Shown here one piece after another: positions 1 to 8,925 of a DNA stretch of 64,000 bases (its first letter is position 1; each line of letters starts with the position of its first letter). The position numbers and the translations under genes are program-made. The notes under the pieces were generated by a model that ran no database searches, was not told where the DNA came from, and was given only the letters and a program-made list of their open reading frames with translations. Origin of the DNA: Flavobacterium sp. (GTDB lineage: Bacteria > Bacteroidota > Bacteroidia > Flavobacteriales > Flavobacteriaceae); contig JACMLU010000022.1 in the NCBI GenBank assembly GCA_014379405.1, positions 62,001 through 126,000 on the forward strand. The letters run 5' to 3'.

Positions 1-102
1 TATTTACAAAATTATTTTATTATTTAAAATACTGAAAATAAGATATTTAAATATTTATTGTTCTTCGATCGTTTAAAAATACGAAACCCAGATTCAAATC
101 TT

Positions 103-117
103 TGGCACGCTACTTGG
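103..117 (+). promoter_or_regulatory. possible sigma-54-type promoter
   Basis: TGGCACG, four bases, then TTGG. This fits the -24/-12 layout of sigma-54 promoters (TGGCACG-N4-TTGC) in spacing and in the -24 half, but the normally invariant C of the -12 GC is a G. It lies 77 bases before the start of the secreted protein at 194. Weak candidate. Confidence 0.3.
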
Positions 118-193
118 ATATGCCTAATCAAATTAGTAAAAAAGCGAAAGCCGAAAAGCTCACGAGTAGGCAAACAAACAAAATATAAATATC

Positions 194-829
194 ATGAAAA
201 AAATTACCCTTTTAGTAGCTAGTATTTTCCTAATGGGAGGTATTGTAGCCAATGCAGCAGATAGAGACCATAGAAGATCTCCTGTTGATTTTAGAAATGC
301 CGATCCAATTGTATTTACGGAAAGAGGCGTTGAATTTTACATATTTCCTGATGGACAATTTGATTTTAATACGCGTCCTTCCAATGGCGAAGTGTATTAT
401 AAATCAGGAAGAAGAAATGTTGAAAACAGATCTTATGGGAAACACGGAAATTTTCAAGACAGGAATTATGGTGTAAAAGTAGAACACGACAATAGAGGTC
501 AAGTAAGACGTGTTGGAAATGTAATGATCAACTACGATGCTAATGGCAGAGTTAAACGAGTAGGTTCTGTTTATATGGGGTACAACCGTTATGCTTTAGA
601 TCGAGTAGGTGGTTTACAAATTATCTACAACCGTCGTGGTCAAATTGTTGATTTTGTTGGAGCCGTAAAAGGCGGTAGAGCATACCAATACACTCAAAAC
701 AACAATGATTACAACGATCATAATTATGATTATGTCCAAAATTCGAATGATGATGACAACACCTATTACAGAACGAATGGAGGAAAACCCAAAGTAACAG
801 GAAGTTTGGATATCCGAATAAATAATTAA
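194..829 (+). CDS. secreted hypothetical protein with repeated RVG motifs
   Basis: 211 residues with a clear Sec signal peptide (residues 1-21, cut after ANA). The mature part is rich in Arg, Tyr, Asn and Gly. It has an N-terminal block around FTERGVEFYIFPDGQFDFN and then a loosely repeated motif of about 17-20 residues (RRVGNVMINYDANG, KRVGSVYMGYN, DRVGGLQIIYNRRG). The C-terminal ~45 residues are Asn/Asp/Tyr-rich and probably disordered. Similar short secreted proteins are common in Flavobacteriaceae, but I know of no assigned function; export to the periplasm or envelope is all that can be supported. It is a single-gene unit with its own terminator. Confidence 0.75.
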   Translation: MKKITLLVASIFLMGGIVANAADRDHRRSPVDFRNADPIVFTERGVEFYIFPDGQFDFNTRPSNGEVYYKSGRRNVENRSYGKHGNFQDRNYGVKVEHDNRGQVRRVGNVMINYDANGRVKRVGSVYMGYNRYALDRVGGLQIIYNRRGQIVDFVGAVKGGRAYQYTQNNNDYNDHNYDYVQNSNDDDNTYYRTNGGKPKVTGSLDIRINN

Positions 830-854
830 GGTTAGTTATAATAGTTTGTTGAAA

Positions 855-890
855 ATTCCCGTTGGTATTCGTATCAGCGGGATTTTTTTA
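855..890 (+). terminator. rho-independent terminator
   Basis: Imperfect stem (TCCCGTT...CAGCGGGA) followed by a run of seven T, 26 bases after the stop of the secreted protein at 194-829. Confidence 0.7.
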
Positions 891-908
891 TACGGTATCG
901 ACATTCAT

Positions 909-1781
909 TTATACCAAGACCGAACGATGTTCTTTTCGGTATTGCGAAGCACTTTTGCCCGTGAACTCCTGGAATGATTTATTGAAATAGCTAAAATTGT
1001 TGAAGCCGCTTTCGAAACATACTTCGGTAATGCTGATGGGTTTTTCCGCCAATAGTTTGGAAGCGTGTACCAAACGGTATTCGTTGACAAACTTGGTAAA
1101 CGTTTTTTGGGTTATTTTTTTGAAATAACGACAGAAAGAAGGAACCGTCATGCTGACCAATTCAGCTACTTCGTCCAGAGTGATTTGTTCCTGGAAATTA
1201 TCTTTCACATAATTGAAAATCGTGTTTATTTTGTCATTGTCCTGCATTTGCATTTGCATCGAAAATCCTTCGGCATTCAAAACTTTGAATTCGGTGGCCT
1301 CTTCCATTTCATTTAGAATAGAGAGCAAAGTGAGCAATCTTTCAAACGGCAACTGATTTTCCATCAGTTCTATTTTGTTTCCCAATCTTTTTTTGGTTGC
1401 ACCAATAAAGACCAAGCCTGCTTTCGCCCGATTGAAAAGATGGTTGATGTTTTTCATTTCTGCAATTCCAAAAAAGTCAGTGCCAAGGAAGTCTGGCGAC
1501 ATTTGTATTACCGTTTCTTTTTTGTTTCCGGTATTTTCATCGGTAAAACCGCAATGGGGCAGGTTGCTTCCTATAAGAATGACACAGCCACTGGTATAAT
1601 AAGAAATATGGCTTCCCACTTGGCGTTTGCCCGCACCACCGTTTACATATACCAATTCGATTTCGGGATGGTAATGCCAAAAGTGGGCTTTGTTGTTTGT
1701 ATTTCCGTCATATTGGGTAATAGTGAAGGAACTTCCAAAAGAAGGTTCTATAATTTTTAAGGTGGGCGAAATCTTTTTCAT
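909..1781 (-). CDS. AraC-family transcriptional regulator
   Basis: 290 residues. The N-terminal ~150 residues form a cupin-like sensor region (HFWHYHPEIELVYV, then PHCGFTD), the usual fold for AraC proteins that bind small ligands. The C-terminal ~95 residues hold two helix-turn-helix motifs: the first near ITLDEVAELVSMTVPSFCRYF, the second near SITEVCFESGFNNFSYFNKSF, which matches the AraC signature. There is no signal peptide or receiver domain, so it is a one-component regulator. It is transcribed away from the small secreted protein at 1966, which is a possible target. Ligand unknown. Confidence 0.9.
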   Translation of the reverse strand: MKKISPTLKIIEPSFGSSFTITQYDGNTNNKAHFWHYHPEIELVYVNGGAGKRQVGSHISYYTSGCVILIGSNLPHCGFTDENTGNKKETVIQMSPDFLGTDFFGIAEMKNINHLFNRAKAGLVFIGATKKRLGNKIELMENQLPFERLLTLLSILNEMEEATEFKVLNAEGFSMQMQMQDNDKINTIFNYVKDNFQEQITLDEVAELVSMTVPSFCRYFKKITQKTFTKFVNEYRLVHASKLLAEKPISITEVCFESGFNNFSYFNKSFQEFTGKSASQYRKEHRSVLV

Positions 1782-1899
1782 TGTAGGATGAATTTAGAAT
1801 CAACACAAAATTAACCCAAATTAACACGCAATTATCTTTTTTAACCTTTAACGTTTTCGTAAAAGGTAAAATAACATACATATAAGAAAACAGGGTACA

Positions 1900-1929
1900 G
1901 TTGTTCACTAAACTACCGCCATATCTTTG
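1900..1929 (+). promoter_or_regulatory. Bacteroidetes-type promoter for the gene at 1966
   Basis: TATCTTTG (1922-1929) matches the -7 box TAnnTTTG. GTTG lies 18 bases upstream as a -33 box. The start codon is 36 bases further on. Confidence 0.6.
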
Positions 1930-1965
1930 TCTTAATAAACCATTATAAATTTAAAAACAACGATT

Positions 1966-2559
1966 ATGAAAAAAATTTCAAAATTTGGTTTAATGTTGGG
2001 AGTGACATTATTAACTATGAATTTGTATGCTGGTACTCTTGATTTTACATTGGATGTAAAAAAAGAACAAGGAAAGATGGTTACTTTTGCGTTAGACAAG
2101 ATGAACAAAATCGATTTGTCTATCTATGACACAGAAGGTAAAATGATTCACACAGAAAAAGTGGATTCTCAAAAGAATATAAATAGAACTTATGATTTGC
2201 GAGCCTTGCCAGAAGGAACTTATTTCTTGGAAGCGGAGTCTGACACTAAAATTTCGAGATACGAAATATCAGTTGTTGCAGCAACAGCTTCTTTGTCGTC
2301 CAATCCAATTTCAGAGATTTACAAACCAACATTTGTAAACAAAAAAGGATTGATACAAGTAAGTTTCTTGAATCTAGACAAATCTCCAGTAAATATCAAA
2401 GTTTACGACAAAGCAAACAATGAGGTTTATGATAGTGATGTACTGTTGGATCAAGATGTGAAAAAAGTTTTCAACATCAACCAAATCAACGATGAAGAAT
2501 ACACTTTTGTAATGACTTACAAAGATAAGACATATACAAAAACCTTCGCTAGCAATTAA
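1966..2559 (+). CDS. secreted protein with two sorting-domain-like beta modules
   Basis: 197 residues with a signal peptide (1-22, MKKISKFGLM...LYAG). Two modules follow. The first (about 35-105) reads like a type IX secretion C-terminal domain fold (IDLSIYDTEGKMIH...LRALPEGTYFLEAE). The second (about 118-195) repeats the pattern (VNIKVYDKANNEVYD...). No catalytic motif is visible, and the true T9SS cargo context (a large passenger) is absent, so I call it only a small exported beta-sandwich protein. It has its own promoter and terminator. Confidence 0.7.
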   Translation: MKKISKFGLMLGVTLLTMNLYAGTLDFTLDVKKEQGKMVTFALDKMNKIDLSIYDTEGKMIHTEKVDSQKNINRTYDLRALPEGTYFLEAESDTKISRYEISVVAATASLSSNPISEIYKPTFVNKKGLIQVSFLNLDKSPVNIKVYDKANNEVYDSDVLLDQDVKKVFNINQINDEEYTFVMTYKDKTYTKTFASN

Positions 2560-2583
2560 TTAAGCCAATCGGGATTATCTAAG

Positions 2584-2612
2584 AACAGCTCTACTTTTGG
2601 GGCTGTTTTTTT
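2584..2612 (+). terminator. rho-independent terminator
   Basis: AACAGC...GCTGTT stem followed by seven T, just after the stop at 2559 and before the convergent gene ending at 2617. Confidence 0.65.
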
Positions 2613-2616
2613 ATTT

Positions 2617-3600
2617 CTATAAATTCCCCAAAATCTTGTCCATAATCCAACTGGTTTGCACGGCAGAAGAATCGGCAGAAGGATGCTGGCTGTTGCCCAA
2701 AAGATGTTCCCGAATTCTTTCCACGTGATGCAATTGCACATTTTCTGGATGTTCTATAAAAAGTTCCGTTTCGCCTTCGTCATTAGAAAGAATAATAGCA
2801 TCATTTTCAAAGATGGAAAAACTAATTTTTCCTTTACTTCCGGCAATTTCAACAATGTCTTCTCGTTTTTGGCTTCCAAAATTCCAATTGCCATTTCCTG
2901 TAACACCAGATTCGTGAAGCCAACAAGCCGTGATGGCATCTTTGGCAGAATACAATCCTTGTTGGTTCAAACTATAACCGGAAACGTCCTTGATGTCTCC
3001 CAAAAGGAAAATGAACAAATCCAAACCGTGACTTGCCAAATCATCAAAATAACCTCCCGGAGCTACTTTGGCATCAGTGCGCCAATTGTATTCTCCCGAC
3101 AAATCCTGTGGTGAAGCCGATTTGGTCAAATTCCATCGAATAGACCTCAGTTCTCCAATTTTATTGGTGTCGAGCCAGGTTTTTATTTGTTCGAAACGAG
3201 GCAAAGTTCTTCTGTAATAAGCCGTGAACAAAGGAATATTTTTGGTTTTAAAAGCTTCGTAAATTTCGAGACTTTCTCTATAACTTGGGGCCAAAGGTTT
3301 TTCGATACAGCAAATTTTTCCTGCTGAAGCTACTTTAAGTCCATAAAAATGATGGGTGTCTGGTGGCGTGGCAATATAAATAGCATCAATTTCAGGATCA
3401 TTTATTAAATCGTCTGCATCTGAATAATATTTATTGATGTTGTGTCTTTTGGCATAATCGGCAGCTTTTTCGGCGTCTCTTCGCATAACTGCTACGATTT
3501 TGAATCCAGTAGTTTTTTGATAGGCTGGCCCGCTTTTTACTTCAGTAACATTGCCACATCCCAAGATTCCCCAACGGATTATTTTTGTATTGTTTGCCAT
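2617..3600 (-). CDS. Gfo/Idh/MocA-family NAD(P)-dependent oxidoreductase
   Basis: About 327 residues from the ATG at 3600 (MANNTK). A start eight codons earlier would overlap the preceding gene. The N-terminal Rossmann fold shows WGILGCGNVTEVK, and the conserved EKP motif with the substrate-side lysine is present (CIEKPLAPSYRE). The family oxidises or reduces sugars and inositols, often nucleotide sugars in glycan synthesis. The stop of the SGNH-like gene is one base upstream, so it is the last gene of an operon with an MBOAT acyltransferase, which suggests a role in surface carbohydrate metabolism. The substrate cannot be read from the sequence. Confidence 0.85.
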   Translation of the reverse strand: MANNTKIIRWGILGCGNVTEVKSGPAYQKTTGFKIVAVMRRDAEKAADYAKRHNINKYYSDADDLINDPEIDAIYIATPPDTHHFYGLKVASAGKICCIEKPLAPSYRESLEIYEAFKTKNIPLFTAYYRRTLPRFEQIKTWLDTNKIGELRSIRWNLTKSASPQDLSGEYNWRTDAKVAPGGYFDDLASHGLDLFIFLLGDIKDVSGYSLNQQGLYSAKDAITACWLHESGVTGNGNWNFGSQKREDIVEIAGSKGKISFSIFENDAIILSNDEGETELFIEHPENVQLHHVERIREHLLGNSQHPSADSSAVQTSWIMDKILGNL

Positions 3601-3601
3601 T

Positions 3602-4489
3602 TTATTGTTTTTGTTTTGTTTCAAAAAACTTTTCTATAACCACATTCGTAAATAGTCGTGCTCCCGCATCATTCATGTGTCCGCAGGAAGAAAAATATTG
3701 ATCTCCTTCAACAACGTTTTCCAGATTGTGAATTTCGGGATAGATCTTGTTTGATTTTTCGAAATAATCCAGTCCTTTTACATTGGTACACATTGGCGTC
3801 ATTACGCTAATCAGTTTGTAATTATTCTGCTTGCAAATTTGCTTGATTTCTTCGTAGTATTTATTGCGAATGGGTTTCAAAGCTCTAATGTCATTCTTCA
3901 TTTTTCCTGGTTTGTGTACCAAAGGATGATAACCCAAATGATCCAAAATATTCGTCGGTTTGTCCGTTGCGGTATTGTACATTTCTCGGAAACCAATAAG
4001 CGCATCAAAATCGATATAGCGGTAAAAGGGAATGTAGTATAACTCATTGAAATTTTCCTGACTCGAAAAATGCTCCTTGATAACTTCGGAATGATGGATG
4101 TACGGCAGAAATTTAGCAGCAATAGCATCGGATTCTTTTTCGTTGCAAAGCCCTAAATCAGCTTCCAGAATTACGGTTTTTAATTGATATTTTCGTTCTG
4201 CCATCAATTTTAGCATTAGGGAAGCTTCGAATAAATGGGCGCCACTCATTCCGTAATTGAAGGTTTTGAGTCCTTTCTTTTCGAATAAATCGGGCACGAA
4301 ATGGTTGTTGGCTCTTGAAGAACCCAAGATTACCACATCATAATTTCTAGCTTTGGAATTGAATACATTTTCCACTTTCCCACGATTGGAAGAATGTAAA
4401 TACACGGTCGTGTAAGTCCAATCCAGCACTACTAAAAGTACTAGAATCGTGAGTAGAATTTTGGCAACTAATGTTATAAATTTCTGCAT
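3602..4489 (-). CDS. membrane-anchored SGNH-like protein paired with an MBOAT
   Basis: 295 residues. There is one N-terminal membrane helix (about 9-28), then an extracytoplasmic domain. VVILGSSRANNHFVPD matches the GxSR block of SGNH/DltD-like and AlgJ-like proteins, and HMNDAGARLF near the C terminus could hold the catalytic Asp/His pair. Its start overlaps the stop of the MBOAT gene by one base (TAATG), so the two are translationally coupled. In known alginate, cellulose and teichoic-acid systems an MBOAT moves an acyl group across the membrane and an SGNH partner completes the transfer. That role here is inference. Confidence 0.7.
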   Translation of the reverse strand: MQKFITLVAKILLTILVLLVVLDWTYTTVYLHSSNRGKVENVFNSKARNYDVVILGSSRANNHFVPDLFEKKGLKTFNYGMSGAHLFEASLMLKLMAERKYQLKTVILEADLGLCNEKESDAIAAKFLPYIHHSEVIKEHFSSQENFNELYYIPFYRYIDFDALIGFREMYNTATDKPTNILDHLGYHPLVHKPGKMKNDIRALKPIRNKYYEEIKQICKQNNYKLISVMTPMCTNVKGLDYFEKSNKIYPEIHNLENVVEGDQYFSSCGHMNDAGARLFTNVVIEKFFETKQKQ

Positions 4490-5922
4490 TAGAATTGAAA
4501 ATAAATGAATTCTTTATAGTCGGCATACGTTCCTAAAGCGACAATCGCTAGGATACATATAGCCATTTTTAACCAGCTGTATTTTCCTGAGATGGGTTCT
4601 ATTTTATAGCGACTGTTCCATTCAACCAAAACGAAAGCAATAACCAGCAACAGCAATTCGTAACTGTAACGTTGGTTTTGCAAGAATTGTGAAGCGAAAG
4701 TCCCGTTAGTAAATATTTTACCAATGTAATCAAAAGCAATGTGAATTGTATTTGCCCTGAAAAATATCCAAGCCAGACACGTTAGTGAAAAAGTAGCGAG
4801 AATGCTGAAGAATACTTTTATGGAGTTGAAATCCCAATGCAGTTCTGCCGTTTCCATATTGTTTCGGTTGGTTCCCAACAGCAATGAAGGTAAAAAATAC
4901 ATTGCATTAATAAATCCCCAAGCCAAGAAAGTCCAATTGGCTCCGTGCCAAAAACCACTCACCACAAATATGATGAATACATTGCGGACTTGTTTGAGTT
5001 TGCTTCCACGGCTTCCTCCCAATGGAATGTACAAATAGTCCCGAAACCAAGACGATAACGAAATATGCCAACGTCGCCAAAATTCAGCGATATCTCTGGA
5101 GAAATAAGGATAATTGAAATTACGCAACAAGTCCAATCCAAACAATTTAGACATTCCCAAAGCCATATCCGAATAGCCTGAAAAGTCGCCATAAATTTGG
5201 AAGGCAAAATACACAGCGCCTAAAATTAATGACAAGGAATTCATCGAAGTATAATTATCAAAAATGGCGTTGGCATAAGTTGCACAAGTATCAGCAATGA
5301 CTACTTTTTTGACTAAACCCCAAATAATTTGGTAAACACCTTCTTTGGCTTTTTCGAAATCGAAGCTTCTTTTTACTTTTATTTCAGGTAGTAAATGTGT
5401 TGCTCTTTCGATAGGGCCAGCCACCAAAAGCGGAAAATAACTCACGAATAGCGCGTAATCTATAACGTTTTTCTCGGACTGAATTCTTTTGTAATAAATG
5501 TCAATTACATAAGACAAGCCATGAAAAGTATAGAAAGAAATCCCAACAGGAAGAATCACGTTCAGCAAAAGTGGACTCGAATGTATGCCAATATTATTTA
5601 GAGCTTCTGAAAAGGAAAAGGCAAAAAAGTTATAGTATTTGAATATTGCCAAGAAACCCAGATTGAAAATAATACTCAACCAAAACCAAAGTTTACGTTC
5701 TAGTTCCTTTGAGCTTTTCTCTATTTTGATTCCCGTTAAATAGCATAAAAGTGTTGAAAACAATAATAAAAACAAGAAGCGCCAATCCCAACAAGAGTAA
5801 AAATAATAGCTCACTACAACTAGAAATGCGTTTTGCGTGCTTTTAGTTTTACTAAAAACAAACCAATAGAGTAAAAAAACTATGGGTAGAAAAACAGCAA
5901 ATGTGAGCGAGTTAAAAAACAT
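4489..5922 (-). CDS. MBOAT-family O-acyltransferase (AlgI-like)
   Basis: 477 residues with roughly ten membrane helices. Typical AlgI/DltB features are present: the N-terminal [13 protein letters not shown] helix, the [32 protein letters not shown]-type block (around 265-300) and the active-site His in [14 protein letters not shown]. The family moves acetyl or other acyl groups across the inner membrane onto exported polysaccharides. It is the first gene of a three-gene operon with the SGNH-like and Gfo/Idh/MocA genes. No glycan synthase lies nearby, so the polymer modified is unknown. Confidence 0.9.
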   Translation of the reverse strand: [477 protein letters not shown]

Positions 5923-6010
5923 ATTTTGGTTGTCTAATGTGTTTTATTATGAAGACAAAAACCACCACGCTTTTGACGGGATGGTTTACTATTTTATATT
6001 TTAAAAAATT

Positions 6011-6060
6011 ACCGCAGATTCGCAGATTTTAAATTTATAAAAAATCTGCGAATCTACGGT
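6011..6060 (-). terminator. long hairpin terminator of the nuo operon
   Basis: Two 20-base arms (one mismatch) around a 10-base loop. On the minus strand the stem is followed by AATTTTTTAA. It lies 26 bases after the nuoN stop. Long hairpins of this kind often recur between flavobacterial genes, so it may also be a dispersed repeat. Confidence 0.65.
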
Positions 6061-6085
6061 TAAATTATTTTGTATTCATACTGAA

Positions 6086-7456
6086 TTATCCCAATAAATC
6101 TAATACTGTAGAAGGGAATAAACCTAAAACGATATTCAAAACAATGGCAACAACGGCTACTGCATAAAACACAAAAGGTGTTTTCGCAACTGCTTCATTC
6201 GGCTCTTTGTTGTACATCGCCAAAATTAATTTGAAATAATAACCAACACTTATGATGGAGTTGATAACCGCTGCGATTACAACTACTAAATAGCCAGCTT
6301 CAATTACTTGATTGAACAAAATCATTTTGGCAAAAAATCCGGCAAAAATTGGAATCCCAGCCATCGAAAGCAATGAAGCTGTAAGAACAGCAGCCATTAG
6401 TGGATTGTTTTTTCCTAATCCGTTGAAGTTTTCAATGTCTTCGTTGTTTCTATTTTTGCAAACGTATAAAATCACGGAGAAAGCTGCAATTCCAGCCAAT
6501 GAATAAGCCGATGCATAATACAATAAGCTTCCTGCCGAAGTGCTGATGCTCATTAAAGTCATCAACATAAAACCAGCGTGTGAAATTCCAGAGAAAGCCA
6601 ACATACGTTTTACGTTGGTTTGTTTCAACGCCATAATATTTCCAACAGTCATTGAAGCAATTGAAATTACAATAATGATGTTGATGAAAGCATCTGAAAG
6701 GTCAGCATTCATTGCAGTTAACAATTTATACAGTGTTGCTACAGCAACCACTTTTACTAAAGTACTCATGGTGGCGGTTGTCAAAGCAGGTGAACCTTCG
6801 TAAACATCAGGTGCCCAAAAATGGAAAGGCACTGCGGCAATTTTGAAAAGCATTCCAATGGTTACCAATGAAATTCCTATTGGAAACCAAATTGGTAATT
6901 CGGCAGAGCGAGACCAATCGGTGATTTCGGCAACATCAAAAGTACCCATTGCTCCGTAAATCAAACAAATTCCAAATAATATTATTCCCGAAGCAAAGGA
7001 ACCCATCAAGAAATATTTCATTCCAGCTTCGTTGCTTTTTAAACTTAATCTGTCGCTTGCAGCAAGTACATAAAGTGAAATAGACAAGATTTCTATTCCA
7101 AGAAAGAACATCGCCAAGTTTCCGAAAGAAACCATAGCAACTGCTCCGGCCAGCATAAATATTTTGATTGCAATAAAATCGGAGATTTTGGTTGGATGAT
7201 CTTCGTAGAAATCGTGTGACAATGCCACTAATAAAATGGTGAGAACAATAAACAATGATGAAAATGAAGTCGAAAATTTACTTACCACAATCATGTTGTT
7301 GTAATAACTCATCGGAGAATTGAATTCCGATACGGTTAATGCAAGAACTGCCAATAATCCAATAATCGATACGGTAACGATGGCTTTTCTAAAATTTAAA
7401 ATTTCAAATAAAAGGCATAAAACACCTAATCCTGTTATAGCTATTAATGTATTCAT
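6086..7456 (-). CDS. nuoN: NADH-quinone oxidoreductase subunit N
   Basis: 456 residues, about 13-14 membrane helices, one of the three antiporter-like proton-pumping subunits of complex I. The Proton_antipo_M core is clear (SNEAGMKYFLMGSFASGIILFG; KIAAVPFHFWAPDVYEGSP), with the conserved Glu and Lys residues expected in the channel. It is the last gene of the nuo operon, 13 bases after nuoM, and is followed by a strong hairpin. Confidence 0.95.
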   Translation of the reverse strand: MNTLIAITGLGVLCLLFEILNFRKAIVTVSIIGLLAVLALTVSEFNSPMSYYNNMIVVSKFSTSFSSLFIVLTILLVALSHDFYEDHPTKISDFIAIKIFMLAGAVAMVSFGNLAMFFLGIEILSISLYVLAASDRLSLKSNEAGMKYFLMGSFASGIILFGICLIYGAMGTFDVAEITDWSRSAELPIWFPIGISLVTIGMLFKIAAVPFHFWAPDVYEGSPALTTATMSTLVKVVAVATLYKLLTAMNADLSDAFINIIIVISIASMTVGNIMALKQTNVKRMLAFSGISHAGFMLMTLMSISTSAGSLLYYASAYSLAGIAAFSVILYVCKNRNNEDIENFNGLGKNNPLMAAVLTASLLSMAGIPIFAGFFAKMILFNQVIEAGYLVVVIAAVINSIISVGYYFKLILAMYNKEPNEAVAKTPFVFYAVAVVAIVLNIVLGLFPSTVLDLLG

Positions 7457-7469
7457 TTTTTTATTTGAC

Positions 7470-8912
7470 TTAGTTAAATCTATTTACTTGAGTTAAAATA
7501 TTTTCGAGACTTGGCGTAATCAAGTCCATAATTGGTTTTGGATACATTCCAAAGAAGAATAATACAGCGATGATGATTACCAAAGTCAAACCTTCGTTAA
7601 AAGTTACGTCTGCAAATACTTTGGTATTGGTTTCGCCCAACATTACGTGTTGAAACATTTTCAACATATAATAAGCCCCTAAAATGATAGTTGTTCCACC
7701 AAGGATGGCAAACCAAATGTTTACTTGTGAAAGGCTGTATAATACGGTAAATTCTCCAACAAAATTGAAAGTCGATGGCAAAGCAACGGAAGCCAAAACC
7801 AAAATCATAAACATTGAAGTGAATTTTGGTGATTGTGCACGAATACCGCCCATTTCTGCAATGGTTCTAGTTTCGTATCTTCTGAAAATAATTTCGGCAA
7901 CAAAAAACAAACCAACCACTACAAAACCGTGGGCAATCATTTGTAAAACGGCACCACGCAATCCGTCAAGTGTTAAAGTATAAGCACCAGCAGCTATTAA
8001 TCCAACGTGAGCTAAGGAAGAATAAGCCAATAATTTTTTCAAATCTTTTTGTCTCAAGGCCAAGATGGAACCATAAATTACACCTGCAATTCCAAGTCCA
8101 ATAAACACGTACATAAATTCTTTTGCAGCCAATGGTGCAATTGGCAATTGCCAACGAATTACACTGTACAATCCCATTTTTAGCATAATTCCGGAAAGCA
8201 ACATTGTCCCAACAGTCGGTGCTTTTTGGTACACTTCAGCCTGCCAAGTATGGAAAGGAATTAATGGAATCTTGATGGCATAAGCCAAAAAGAAAGCCAA
8301 GAATATCCAGAATTGTTCTGTTGATGATAAATTAGTTTGAGTTAAATCGCTAATTAAAAAACTTCCTGCTTTCTGGTACAAATAAACGAAAGCAACCAGC
8401 ATAAACAACGAACCGGCAAGTGTATAAATAAAGAATTTCAACACTGCTTTTTTACGTTCTTCAGCATCACCATTACCCCAAATCAAGGCGATAAAGTAAA
8501 TTGGAATCAAGGACAATTCCCAGAAGATGTAGTATAAAATTCCATCAGCTGCCAAGAAAGTTCCTGTCATTGCAAATGCCATAAACAAGATCAATGCGTA
8601 AAAAGCTTTTGCGTTTTTATAAGTATTCCCGAATGATGAATAAATAATGATTGGCGTTAAAGCTGTTGTTAACAAAAGCATTGCCAAAGCCAATCCGTCT
8701 GCGTGCAACGCAAAATAAATCCTTGGTTTAGAAATCCAAAGGCTTATGTCGTTTATATCGTTTCCTAAATTGTATTGGCTCAACAAGCAAATGGAACCTG
8801 CAAAAGCAGACAGTCCAAAAAGCAAAGCTACTTTTGGAGCCCATTTATCGCCCGAAAAATAAGTAGCCAATGCGCCAACTAATAGTATAATTAATAGTGT
8901 AGTTACATCCAT
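7470..8912 (-). CDS. nuoM: NADH-quinone oxidoreductase subunit M
   Basis: 480 residues, an antiporter-like membrane subunit of complex I. The channel residues are visible in FWELSLIPIYFIALIWG (the conserved Glu of TM5) and KIPLIPFHTWQAEVYQKAPTVGTMLLSGIMLKMGLY. The length is normal. It lies 13 bases after nuoL. Confidence 0.95.
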   Translation of the reverse strand: MDVTTLLIILLVGALATYFSGDKWAPKVALLFGLSAFAGSICLLSQYNLGNDINDISLWISKPRIYFALHADGLALAMLLLTTALTPIIIYSSFGNTYKNAKAFYALILFMAFAMTGTFLAADGILYYIFWELSLIPIYFIALIWGNGDAEERKKAVLKFFIYTLAGSLFMLVAFVYLYQKAGSFLISDLTQTNLSSTEQFWIFLAFFLAYAIKIPLIPFHTWQAEVYQKAPTVGTMLLSGIMLKMGLYSVIRWQLPIAPLAAKEFMYVFIGLGIAGVIYGSILALRQKDLKKLLAYSSLAHVGLIAAGAYTLTLDGLRGAVLQMIAHGFVVVGLFFVAEIIFRRYETRTIAEMGGIRAQSPKFTSMFMILVLASVALPSTFNFVGEFTVLYSLSQVNIWFAILGGTTIILGAYYMLKMFQHVMLGETNTKVFADVTFNEGLTLVIIIAVLFFFGMYPKPIMDLITPSLENILTQVNRFN

Positions 8913-8925
8913 TAGGTAAAAATTA

